The notes below the pieces were generated by a model that worked only from the letters and a program-made list of their open reading frames with translations, did not search any database and was not told the DNA's origin. A stretch of DNA of 27,509 bases, from positions 1 through 27,509 of the forward strand of contig CAZWVH010000037.1 of NCBI GenBank assembly GCA_964636945.1, written 5' to 3'. A program made the position numbers and the translations under genes. Below are positions 6,307 through 14,002 of the stretch, piece after piece. This DNA comes from CAZADA01 sp964636945 (lineage in GTDB: Bacteria; Pseudomonadota; Alphaproteobacteria; Caulobacterales; Maricaulaceae). How positions within the stretch are numbered: position 1 is the stretch's first letter; each line of letters begins with the position of its first letter.

Positions 6307-8255
6307 TTCAGGCAGTCGGACAAAAACGCGTCCATTTCTTGGAAAAAGCGCAGGCTGTTCGCGCCAATGGTTAATCCATGGTCGCCATTTTCCAACTCCA
6401 CATATTTATGGATAACCCCAGCACGCTCTAGCGCTCGCGCCATGCGTTCGGATTGATCGATGGGCACGACGCGGTCGTCTTCGCCATGGACAAGCAAAAC
6501 TGGAATTTGAATGTCCTCGGCCCGGCGGGCCGGTGAGTTCTCGCGCAGCATTTCACGATCTTTCCAGATCCGTCCGATATGGCGGGTACGGTATTCGCCA
6601 TCAACGAAATCCTTTGCGTTATCCAAAATTCGCGGCAGGTCGGAAACACCGGCGAAGCTTACGGCGCATTGATAGAGATCAGGCGTTTTGACCGCGCCCA
6701 TCAGCGCGGCGTAACCGCCATAGCTCGCGCCGACAATGGCAATGCGGTTCGCATCGGCGTGGCCGTTGGAGATCAGCCATTCCACACCGTCTGTGATGTC
6801 GTCCTGCATTTCTTGTCCCCACTGTTCGTCTCCGGCGGCGCGAAATTCTTCGCCATATCCTGCCGAGCCCCTGAAGTTCATTTGCAACACGCCATAACCG
6901 CGCGAGGCGAAGTACTGTGTCCATGGATCGAACTGGGCGAAATCGCGGGCGGTGGGCCCGCCGTGTGGGTGAATGACGAAGGGCAGGTCGCGTGCTTCGT
7001 CCAGAGAACTGATCCATGGCGGCAAGGTCACGTAGGAGGGGATGGTTAGCCCATCTCGCGCCGAATATGAGGATGCCAGCACTGTTGCGCGCGGGAGACT
7101 TGAAAATTGGGGAAGTGTGTCACCTACATGGAGGAGCTGCGGACCCGTGCGATCGTAGATGTAGTAGGAGCCAGGATTGTTCTCGTTGGTAACGAAGACC
7201 ACCGCATAATCGCCATTGGGTGTTTCGTCGACAATTTTAACATTGGACTCAAGGCTGTATTCAAGAAGATCAATTTCTTCAGCGAAGGAGGCGTCAAGCC
7301 AAATCATGCCTTCACCATAACTCACTCCTCTCAGTGTTTGACGATCGGGGCTAAAGACGGGAGACAGCACATCAAGACTTTCATGTTGAAAAATTTTCTC
7401 GACGAACTGGTCGCTCTCAATGTCGAATTTATAAAGCCCTGTAGGCCCGCCTTCATGATCTGAACGAACATAAATGATATTGGGGTCTGAAGTAAATTCC
7501 ACTGGGTCGAAGACTTTGCCCGACGCGAACACGCGGTGGTCAAAATTTAACCACTTGCCGTCTTCGGTTAGAATTTCCAGAACAGGTTCGCGTTCATTTT
7601 TCACGCCGACGCCAATGCGCACAACGCCATTCGCGTCAGTCTCCCAGTCGCTCACATTGCGACGCGAACCTTGTACGCGTTCCGGCGAGCCGCCGGTGAC
7701 ATCCACTTTCCAAACTTCAGGGCTTCCAGGATTGTTCCGATTAAAGGCGATCAGCACCCGATTTGGCTCTTGGGGGAGAAAATCAATGATGTTGTCTTCA
7801 ATTTGAACCGGCAGTTCTGAGCGTCGGTTGCTGATGACCCGGTGGCGGCGCGATCCATCCGGACGCATCGAGAAGAGGCGTGTTTCTGTTGTTTCAGTAT
7901 CGAATCGCTCTGCTGCAAAGCGATAACTGACGAGCAGCCGGTCAGCGGAGGCCCAATCCGCCCATCTGGCTTTCACTTCCTCATCGTCGTTCAGTTGCAG
8001 AATGGGTGAAATCACGTCGTTTTTCCATTCAAATACAGTTAGAGTATAAAGTCCGTCGTTCTCCACAAATGCTGAGATGTATTTCCCGTTCGGCGCCACT
8101 TCCAAATCGCGCAGCGCTGGCAGTTTGGCGAAGGCCTCCACCGGCGGCGGCGTATAGCTTTCGCGTGTGACGCCGTCGTCTTGCGCATACAATTGAAACG
8201 GACAAACCATCATCGTCGCGCAGCCAATGGCGGCGCGGCGTAATACTTTACTCAT
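6303..8255 (-). CDS. Exported S9-family (prolyl oligopeptidase-like) peptidase
   Basis: Serine peptidase, probably cleaving dipeptides, acyl-amino acids or short peptides in the periplasm. The ATG at 8255 gives 650 residues, with a signal peptide ending near LYAQ (about residue 25). A beta-propeller-like N-terminal half (about 30-390) precedes the alpha/beta-hydrolase domain. The catalytic triad is Ser about 511 in GASYGGY, Asp about 594 in HGEDDRVV and His about 626 in NGDHGL; the HPHGGP oxyanion-region motif is also present. A TTG three codons upstream (8264) has a better-spaced GGGGAGGGG ribosome site and may be the real start. The middle of the gene (about 7100-7560) is visibly more AT-rich than its neighbours. 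The gene overlaps the alkB stop by 4 nt in convergent orientation. Confidence 0.93.
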   Translation of the reverse strand: MSKVLRRAAIGCATMMVCPFQLYAQDDGVTRESYTPPPVEAFAKLPALRDLEVAPNGKYISAFVENDGLYTLTVFEWKNDVISPILQLNDDEEVKARWADWASADRLLVSYRFAAERFDTETTETRLFSMRPDGSRRHRVISNRRSELPVQIEDNIIDFLPQEPNRVLIAFNRNNPGSPEVWKVDVTGGSPERVQGSRRNVSDWETDANGVVRIGVGVKNEREPVLEILTEDGKWLNFDHRVFASGKVFDPVEFTSDPNIIYVRSDHEGGPTGLYKFDIESDQFVEKIFQHESLDVLSPVFSPDRQTLRGVSYGEGMIWLDASFAEEIDLLEYSLESNVKIVDETPNGDYAVVFVTNENNPGSYYIYDRTGPQLLHVGDTLPQFSSLPRATVLASSYSARDGLTIPSYVTLPPWISSLDEARDLPFVIHPHGGPTARDFAQFDPWTQYFASRGYGVLQMNFRGSAGYGEEFRAAGDEQWGQEMQDDITDGVEWLISNGHADANRIAIVGASYGGYAALMGAVKTPDLYQCAVSFAGVSDLPRILDNAKDFVDGEYRTRHIGRIWKDREMLRENSPARRAEDIQIPVLLVHGEDDRVVPIDQSERMARALERAGVIHKYVELENGDHGLTIGANSLRFFQEMDAFLSDCLN

Positions 8256-8371
8256 TGAGATCAATGTCCCCTCCCCAAAGTCATTTGTACAAGTCAACAC
8301 CAACCGACTTGGGGGCGCAAGGATAGTTAAGCCCGGGCGGACCAGGTTATTTTGAGGACGCCTGGCTCGGC

Positions 8372-9091
8372 CTAGGTTGACGTATCCTCATTGTGTTCTT
8401 TTTGTTCGTTCTGCGTCGCATGCTCGTTGGATTGGGACTCAGCCCCGGTTTCTTGGGCAGGGACCGGTCCAGGCGGCGTTTGTTCCGTGGCGACAACAGG
8501 CTGAGGCGGGTGGCCAGCCGACACCGCAACCATAGCCGGGCGCAGGGTGCGTTCGCCAATACGCCAGCCCAGTTGCACGATCTCGGCGATGGTGTCTTTG
8601 GGATGTTCAGACGGAATTTGAGCAGCGGCCTGGTGGACATTGGGATCGAATTTTTCGCCTCGTTCGGTGGCGATACGCTCCACGCCGTGACGGCCAAGCA
8701 CCGCATGGAGTTCTTTTTCGATCATTTCCACGCCCGTAAGCAGGCTCTGTCCGGCCTCACCCATTTGCGAGCGCGCGGCTTGGGGCAGTGCGTTGAGCGC
8801 GCGTTCAAAATTATCCGCCACTGACAGCAGATCGCGCGCTAGGCTGGAGACGGCGTACTTGCGGCTATCGGCGATTTCCTTGGCGGCCTGCTTGCGAACA
8901 TTGTCGGCCTCGGCCACGGCGCGCAGCAACTTATCGCGGATTTCTTCCAAGCTTTGCTGGGGATCAGACGCGGCCTCGTCAGGCGTCTCGGCGGCCGTGT
9001 CCGCTGCTGCGCGTTCATTGGCGTTTTCCGATGCGTCGTCGTCGGCAGGCGCGTCAGGTTTTTCGTTTTCATGGACATCGTTGGGATTCAT
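8372..9091 (-). CDS. grpE: Nucleotide exchange factor GrpE
   Basis: Exchanges ADP for ATP on DnaK and completes the DnaK-DnaJ-GrpE cycle. The protein is 239 residues, somewhat longer than the usual ~200. An acidic, Ala-rich disordered N-terminus (about 1-45) is followed by a long dimerising helix (EEIRDKLLRAVAEADNVRKQ) and the C-terminal beta domain (VERIATERGEKFDPNVHQA, GWRIGERTLRPAMVAVS). A Gln/Pro/Glu-rich tail of about 40 residues follows, beyond the conserved end. The ATG overlaps the hrcA stop (ATGA at 9088-9091), indicating translational coupling. It lies about 3.7 kb from dnaK and in a separate transcription unit. Confidence 0.97.
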   Translation of the reverse strand: MNPNDVHENEKPDAPADDDASENANERAAADTAAETPDEAASDPQQSLEEIRDKLLRAVAEADNVRKQAAKEIADSRKYAVSSLARDLLSVADNFERALNALPQAARSQMGEAGQSLLTGVEMIEKELHAVLGRHGVERIATERGEKFDPNVHQAAAQIPSEHPKDTIAEIVQLGWRIGERTLRPAMVAVSAGHPPQPVVATEQTPPGPVPAQETGAESQSNEHATQNEQKEHNEDTST

Positions 9092-10227
9092 GAGGCGGCT
9101 CCGTCTGTATAGTCATCAGATTGGTCAAGCAGGCGGCCAACAACGCGCGCAGTATAGTCCACCAAAGGAATGACACGCGCATAATTCAGCCGGGTGGGTC
9201 CGATCACGCCAAGCGCACCCACCACGCGTTGCTCGGCGTTTGTGTAGGGTGCGGCGATCACACTAGAACCGGAAAGTCCGAACAAAGGGTTTTCCGCTCC
9301 AATAAATATCTTAACGCCTTGTGCTTCGCGGGCTTGGTCAAGCAAGGTAATCAAGTCTTCTTTGCGCTCGATTTCGTCGAACAATAGGCGGATGCGTTCC
9401 AATTCGCCGGCGGCGTCGATGTTCTCCAACAAATTTGAGGCGCCACGCACAATCAAGGCGCGCTTAGACTCCCCCCCGCCCCAATGGGCAAGGCCGATTT
9501 TGATCAGACCTTCGGCCAACGCGTCAAGTTGCGCACGCCCTTCCTCAAGTTCGCGCAGAATGCGCGCACGAGCCTCGGAAAAGCCCAGACCCTTGACTCG
9601 ATTCGACAAATAGTTGCCAGCCTCGGTCAAGGCTGCGGGCGTCACACCTGGCGGAAGCGTGATCAGCCGGTTCTCGACCTGGCCGTCTTCGAACACCACC
9701 ACGGCTAGCGCCTCATGCTGGCTCAGCGCCACAAACTCCACGTGGCGCAGGGAAGCCTCGTGGGTCGGGCTGACGACAAGGCCGGCGCCGCCGGCAAGCC
9801 CAGACAAAAACTGTGATGCGCGTTCGAGTACGGTTTCAACCGAAGCCGGCGAACCGGCCACCCGCGATTCAATGGCGGTGCGCTCTTCGGGGCTGACGTC
9901 ACCCACCTCTAGCAGCCCATCCACAAATAGGCGCAAGCCTGCCTGGGTTGGCAGCCTGCCCGCGGACACATGCGGGGCGCTCAATAGACCCAGCTGCACG
10001 AGGTCTTGCATAGTGTTGCGGATGCTGGCCGGCGAGAGTGACAGGTCCTCAGCCTTTGACAAGGTTCGAGAGCCGACGGCTTCACCCGTTTCCAAATAGG
10101 TTTCGACAATGGCGCGGAATATGTCGCGCGAACGTTTGTCCAGATCCGCAATGTGCAAGGGGCGTTGCATCTGACCAATGGTATCCTTTGCGGTTTGATT
10201 CGTTGATTGTTTTCCCGCGTTGCTCAT
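9088..10227 (-). CDS. hrcA: Heat-inducible transcription repressor HrcA
   Basis: Repressor that binds CIRCE elements, classically upstream of groESL, with its activity tuned by GroEL. The N-terminal winged helix covers roughly residues 25-100 (DIFRAIVETYLETGEAVGSR, then SLSPASIRNTMQDL). A GAF-like domain and dimerisation region follow, with the characteristic C-terminal GVIGPTRLNYARVIPLVDY. The start is uncertain: ATG 10227 gives 379 residues, ATG 10170 (MQRPLHIADLDKRSR) gives 360, and neither has a good ribosome site. The frame is open to 10464 but nothing there looks domain-like. I saw no CIRCE sequence (TTAGCACTC-N9-GAGTGCTAA) by eye in the window, so its target is probably elsewhere. It is coupled to grpE by a 4-nt overlap. 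Confidence 0.95.
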   Translation of the reverse strand: MSNAGKQSTNQTAKDTIGQMQRPLHIADLDKRSRDIFRAIVETYLETGEAVGSRTLSKAEDLSLSPASIRNTMQDLVQLGLLSAPHVSAGRLPTQAGLRLFVDGLLEVGDVSPEERTAIESRVAGSPASVETVLERASQFLSGLAGGAGLVVSPTHEASLRHVEFVALSQHEALAVVVFEDGQVENRLITLPPGVTPAALTEAGNYLSNRVKGLGFSEARARILRELEEGRAQLDALAEGLIKIGLAHWGGGESKRALIVRGASNLLENIDAAGELERIRLLFDEIERKEDLITLLDQAREAQGVKIFIGAENPLFGLSGSSVIAAPYTNAEQRVVGALGVIGPTRLNYARVIPLVDYTARVVGRLLDQSDDYTDGAAS

Positions 10228-10237
10228 CGCGACGTGC

Positions 10238-10266
10238 ATGTAAGTGTGATCGTGGATCGGGACAAG
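10238..10266 (-). promoter_or_regulatory. Possible sigma-32-type promoter for hrcA-grpE
   Basis: On the minus strand CTTG (10266-10263) is followed after 18 nt by CTTACAT (10244-10238), one mismatch from the alphaproteobacterial RpoH form CTTG-N17-18-CYTATNT. If used, transcription would begin near 10231, only a few bases before the ATG at 10227. That would favour the internal ATG at 10170 as the HrcA start. The match is short and could be chance. Confidence 0.3.
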
Positions 10267-10335
10267 CGGCGCCGCATCGAGTGGACGCGCGCACAATGTG
10301 CCGCTAGCCAGAGATAGGTGCTGGAGCAGTGAGCG

Positions 10336-11649
10336 ATGTCGCAAGGCAATAAGTTGGGAAAGCGCAGACCAGTCGCGGTCGGACTGGTGCTCGGTCTGGC
10401 GGCGTTTGTGCTTTTCGCCATTCGACTGGGCCAGCCGGGGGCGCTTAACTTTGATGAGTCGCACTATGTGCCTGCGGCGCGCGCAATCTTAGAACTTGAA
10501 CGCAACACCAATCCGGAACACCCGCTGTTCGCTAAAATCATGATCGCTGGTGGCATGTATGTGCTTGGCGATCAGCCGGTGGGCTGGCGCATCGCCAGCG
10601 TTTTAGCCGGCGTGATCTGCATCATTGGCGTCTATGGCGTGGCGATGAGCCTATTACGCAGTGTCGCCGCCGCAGCATTTGCCGCTGTTCTGACCATGGC
10701 CAATCATTTGGTGTTCATCCATGCGCGCATCGCCATGTTGGACATTTTTATGGCCGGCTTTTTCTTGCTGGGCCTGGCGTTTTATTTTTCCAGCATGCGC
10801 GCCGAGGCGCGACGCACGCACCGAATGTTGTTGGCCGCCGGTGTATGTTTCGGATTGGCCATGGCCTCAAAATGGGCGGCAATCCCTTATGTGTTCTTTG
10901 TCGGCGCAGGCTTTGTCTTCATAAAGGTCTGGGCGGCCGTGCTGGCCGGAGCGGGCGGACCGTTGTCGATCGGTTTGCATCGACTATCGAACCCCTGGCC
11001 CCGCGTCTCGGCATTGGGCGGGGGGTGTCTGCTGACCATTGCCGCCTTGGCGACCTATTTCGCCACGTTCACCCCAGCCTTCTTCTTCGAGCAAAATCCG
11101 CTGACATTCAGCGATGTGATCAGTAGTCAGTTCGACATGCTCTCGCGCCAATCACAGCGATTGGCGGCGCACACCTATCAGAGTGATTGGTGGCAGTGGC
11201 CCTATATTGGCCGGGCGATTTGGTACTTCTACGAACCGATCGGAGGCGTCCAGCGTGGCGTTGTGCTGATTGGCAATCCGGTGATCATGTTTGGCGGTTT
11301 GGTTGCCGTTGCATATTGCCTGGTCATGGGTGCGCGCGAACGCAGCGTGTCGCTGCTGATGTGCGGGGGGCTGTTCGTGCTCAGCTATGTGGTTTGGCCA
11401 ATCATGCCGAAGAAGATCGGTTTTTATTATTACTATCTCACCCCAGCAATCATGTTGAGTTTCGCGCTCGCCGGCATGGCGCTCGACATGGTGCGCCGGT
11501 TTCCATCGTTCTGGTCGAAGGCGATAGTTGGCGTCTATGGAGCTGCGTGTCTGGCCATATTTGCCTATTTTTATCCGATCATCTCAGCCATGCCATTGGA
11601 TGGTGATTATGCGTTTCTTCGTTGGGCCTGGTTTGATACATGGCGGTGA
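10336..11649 (+). CDS. GT39/PMT-type protein O-mannosyltransferase
   Basis: Polytopic glycosyltransferase likely to transfer mannose from a polyprenyl-phosphate donor to exported proteins. The 437-residue protein has many hydrophobic segments (about 10-11 membrane spans). The first periplasmic loop carries the acidic pair D40-E41 (NFDESHYVPAAR) that is catalytic in this family, followed by NPEHPLFAK (60-67) and the ARIAMLDIF motif (about R131-D136). A later loop YQSDWWQWPYIGRAIWYFYE is typical of PMT proteins, as is GNPVIMFGG in the C-terminal membrane domain. No MIR domain is present. The ATG at 10336 has GGAG 9 nt upstream. The gene is divergent from hrcA and 49 bp upstream of rph, an unusual position. 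The exact acceptor is unknown. Confidence 0.85.
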   Translation: MSQGNKLGKRRPVAVGLVLGLAAFVLFAIRLGQPGALNFDESHYVPAARAILELERNTNPEHPLFAKIMIAGGMYVLGDQPVGWRIASVLAGVICIIGVYGVAMSLLRSVAAAAFAAVLTMANHLVFIHARIAMLDIFMAGFFLLGLAFYFSSMRAEARRTHRMLLAAGVCFGLAMASKWAAIPYVFFVGAGFVFIKVWAAVLAGAGGPLSIGLHRLSNPWPRVSALGGGCLLTIAALATYFATFTPAFFFEQNPLTFSDVISSQFDMLSRQSQRLAAHTYQSDWWQWPYIGRAIWYFYEPIGGVQRGVVLIGNPVIMFGGLVAVAYCLVMGARERSVSLLMCGGLFVLSYVVWPIMPKKIGFYYYYLTPAIMLSFALAGMALDMVRRFPSFWSKAIVGVYGAACLAIFAYFYPIISAMPLDGDYAFLRWAWFDTWR

Positions 11650-11698
11650 GCGCGCAACCGCGTTGTGAAGCAAAACTCTACTCAAGAAGGCAGAACCT

Positions 11699-12439
11699 AT
11701 GGTCACGTCATCCCTGGCGTCGCGCCCCTCAGGGCGAGCGGCGGATGAATTACGAGCCGTCACTCTCGAAACATCCGGCTGGGCCAAGCATGCTGAGGGC
11801 GTGTGCCTCGCCAAGTTTGGCGACACGCATGTCCTTTGTGCGGCTTCATTTGAGCAAACCTCACCGCCCTGGCTTCGCGGTTCCGGTAAGGGCTGGGTGA
11901 CGGCTGAGTACGGCATGCTGCCGCGTGCGACACACACGCGGAGCCGACGCGAGGCTGCAGCCGGCAAGCAGTCTGGACGCACCCAGGAAATTCAACGCCT
12001 TATCGGCCGTTCTTTGCGGGCATGCGTGGATCTCAAAGCGCTGGGAGAAGCCCAGATTACACTCGATTGCGACGTGCTGCAGGCTGATGGAGGGACGCGC
12101 ACCGCCGCAATCACCGGCGCGTGGGTCGCCCTTAAACGCGCTTGTTTGTACCTGGTTGATGAGGGCGTTTTGAAGTCCGATCCCGTCATTGACCAATGTG
12201 CCGCCATTTCCTGTGGACTTTACCAGGGCGAAGCGGTGCTCGATCTGGACTACGCCGAGGATAGCGCGGCCGAGGCGGACGCCAATTTTGTGCTCACCGC
12301 CAGCGGCGGATTAATCGAGGTGCAGGCCACGGCGGAGGATCGCGCCTTTACCGACGCCCAGTTCGCTGAGCTAATTGGGCTCGCTAAAAAAGGCTGCGCG
12401 GATTTGGGCGAATTGCAGACCCGCGCAGCTAATGGCTAA
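11699..12439 (+). CDS. rph: Ribonuclease PH
   Basis: Phosphorolytic 3'-5' exoribonuclease that trims tRNA precursors and degrades structured RNA, working as a hexamer. The 246-residue protein carries the conserved GWVTAEYGMLPRATHTR (65-81), the RTQEIQRLIGRSLRA segment (from R94) and CDVLQADGGTRTAAITGAW, covering the phosphate-binding and catalytic regions. Length is slightly above the common ~238. The ATG at 11699 has AAGAAGG about 8 nt upstream. It follows the PMT gene by 49 bp. In many alphaproteobacteria rph lies next to hrcA on one side and rdgB-hemW on the other; here both junctions contain extra genes. Confidence 0.98.
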   Translation: MVTSSLASRPSGRAADELRAVTLETSGWAKHAEGVCLAKFGDTHVLCAASFEQTSPPWLRGSGKGWVTAEYGMLPRATHTRSRREAAAGKQSGRTQEIQRLIGRSLRACVDLKALGEAQITLDCDVLQADGGTRTAAITGAWVALKRACLYLVDEGVLKSDPVIDQCAAISCGLYQGEAVLDLDYAEDSAAEADANFVLTASGGLIEVQATAEDRAFTDAQFAELIGLAKKGCADLGELQTRAANG

Positions 12440-12450
12440 CACGAAGGGTC

Positions 12451-12492
12451 GGGACGGCGGCATGCAAATTGGGGGGAGAATACCGCCGTCCC
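12451..12492. terminator. Hairpin between convergent rph and XRE gene
   Basis: A perfect 10-bp stem, GGGACGGCGG (12451-12460) with CCGCCGTCCC (12483-12492), has a 22-nt loop and starts 12 bp after the rph stop. Downstream on the plus strand is CTTGCTTT, a poor T-tract. The position between convergent genes and the stem strength make it the likely end of the rph transcript and perhaps of the opposing one. Confidence 0.6.
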
Positions 12493-12515
12493 CTTGCTTT
12501 AACGACGGCGCGCTT

Positions 12516-12746
12516 TCATTCCGCCGCGTCGCACTCAGCTTCTTCGGGAACGTACTGAAGAATGTCCGCCGGTTGACACTCCAGCTCCCTGCACAACGCC
12601 TCAAGAGTGGAAAAGCGCACGGCTTTGGCCTTGCCTGTTTTCAAAATTGAGAGGTTGGCCAATGTGATTCCGACGCGATCGCACAGCTCAGTGAGCGACA
12701 TGCGGCGGTCCAACAAAACTCGGTCGAGGGTGACGCGGATGGGCAT
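12516..12746 (-). CDS. Small XRE/Cro-type HTH regulator
   Basis: A 76-residue single-domain DNA-binding protein of the YozG-like group. The helix-turn-helix lies around MSLTELCDRVGITLANLSIL, followed by the signature KTGKAKAVRFSTLEALCREL and CQPADILQY. I chose the ATG at 12746 because MPIRVTLDRVL matches the usual N-terminus. A TTG at 12755 would add three residues and overlap the preceding stop. The gene begins 5 nt after the DUF2975 stop with no Shine-Dalgarno, so translation is probably coupled. This regulator plus DUF2975 membrane protein pairing is seen in many bacteria; what it controls is not known to me. Confidence 0.9.
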   Translation of the reverse strand: MPIRVTLDRVLLDRRMSLTELCDRVGITLANLSILKTGKAKAVRFSTLEALCRELECQPADILQYVPEEAECDAAE

Positions 12747-12751
12747 GGCGA

Positions 12752-13297
12752 TCAAATTGTCAATTGTTGATCTTCGCGCAAGCGCGTGCCTTCACGGAAC
12801 ACCTCGGCGATGATGAAAATAACCAAAACGGCGAACCACGCAGTCAAATTGATACTGAGACCTAGGGAGATAATCCGATCGGTTTGGCCGCCAAATGCCG
12901 CCACGCCCGCGCCGATTAAGGCCCCCAAGCCAAATCGCGCCAATTCGTAACCTGCTATGGTCATCCAAATCACCCGCAGCCGGCGGGCGTTGCTGGGCAC
13001 AAATGGATCACGGTCCGCCACGGTTGCGACAATCCCTTGCAGTTGCCGAATCACCAAGAGAATGGCCCCAATCATCCCGACAGCGATGAGCCAATGGAAC
13101 AGCTCCGCGTACCAAGGGGCTGAAGGCGACACGCTCATCATGTTAGAAATCTGGAAGGGTTCGCCGGAGATATGCACGTAAGCGGACATGGCCGCCATAA
13201 CGCCCATGACAATGAGCACAGTAATGGCTAACGCGTGTGCGACGCGTAAGATGAGCGTGGCCCAGCGGGTCACGGTGTCGTCGGCTCTCGAATGCAC
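12752..13297 (-). CDS. DUF2975-family membrane protein
   Basis: A 181-residue integral membrane protein with four predicted hydrophobic segments (near residues 15-38, 70-85, 115-140 and 145-165). It carries the family motif DPFVPSNARRLRVI after the second segment and the conserved ending FREGTRLREDQQLTI. Function is unknown. I chose GTG 13297 because AAAGAGG lies 5 nt upstream; the open frame begins at TTG 13321, which has no ribosome site and would add eight residues. It forms a two-gene unit with the XRE regulator and is divergent from rdgB. The pair sits between rph and rdgB, which are adjacent in many relatives. Confidence 0.85.
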   Translation of the reverse strand: MHSRADDTVTRWATLILRVAHALAITVLIVMGVMAAMSAYVHISGEPFQISNMMSVSPSAPWYAELFHWLIAVGMIGAILLVIRQLQGIVATVADRDPFVPSNARRLRVIWMTIAGYELARFGLGALIGAGVAAFGGQTDRIISLGLSINLTAWFAVLVIFIIAEVFREGTRLREDQQLTI

Positions 13298-13411
13298 AGC
13301 GGCCTCTTTTCGAATGACCAAATTCTATGATTTGTTGAAAAACAATAAGGCGAACACGGGACGCAATCAAGTGATAGCCGTCGTGAAACACGGCCGTGGA
13401 TGGGGGCTGAT

Positions 13412-14002
13412 ATGATGAGCAAACTGGTAGTGGCCAGCCACAATTTAGGGAAACTCCGGGAGATTCGCGAGTTGCTGGCGCCGTTTGGCGTTGAAACTGT
13501 CAGTGCTGACGAACTGGGACTGCCTGAACCCGAAGAAACAGAATCCACCTTTGCTGGCAATGCGGCCCTCAAAGCGCGCGCCGCCGCCGAGGCGACGAAT
13601 GAGTATGCATTGGCCGATGATTCTGGGTTGGCGGTGACGGCATTGGGCGGAGCGCCCGGTGTTTATTCAGCGCGCTGGGCAGGTGAGCCGCGCGACTTCA
13701 ACACCGCCATGGGGCGCGTGGAGCGTGAGTTGGCCGCCGCCGGGTCGCATGATCGCAGTGCGGCATTTGTGTGTGTGCTGGCGTTGGCTGCGCCCGATGG
13801 ATCGGTGGAATTCTACGAGGGACGCGTGGAAGGCGCATTGGTGTTTCCCGGTCGCGGTGATCGCGGCTTTGGGTATGACCCTATCTTTGTGGCGGATGGC
13901 GAAACCCAGACCTTTGGCGAGATGGCGCCTGAGCGAAAACACGCCATCAGCCACCGGGCCAAAGCCTTCGAAAAGCTCGTGGCTTCACGGTTCGAAAGAT
14001 GA
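13412..14002 (+). CDS. rdgB: XTP/dITP (non-canonical purine NTP) pyrophosphatase
   Basis: Hydrolyses dITP, dXTP and their ribo forms to monophosphates, keeping deaminated purines out of DNA and RNA. Of 196 residues, the N-terminus has the substrate-binding VVASHNLGKLREI, then the metal-binding FAGNAALKARAA, the ADDSGL motif and GRGDRGFGYDPIF; all HAM1/RdgB signatures are present. Three in-frame ATGs lie close together (13400, 13412, 13415). GGGGG at 13402-13406 best serves 13412 or 13415. The TGA overlaps the hemW start by 4 nt (ATGA), so the two are co-translated. Confidence 0.96.
   Translation: MMSKLVVASHNLGKLREIRELLAPFGVETVSADELGLPEPEETESTFAGNAALKARAAAEATNEYALADDSGLAVTALGGAPGVYSARWAGEPRDFNTAMGRVERELAAAGSHDRSAAFVCVLALAAPDGSVEFYEGRVEGALVFPGRGDRGFGYDPIFVADGETQTFGEMAPERKHAISHRAKAFEKLVASRFER

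Noticed and set aside
9614..10099. 161-codon open frame antisense to hrcA
   Set aside because: Ser/Thr/Pro-rich shadow of the HrcA coding sequence.
10291..10301. GCACA-A-TGTGC small palindrome between hrcA and the PMT gene
   Set aside because: Only five base pairs per arm; expected many times by chance.
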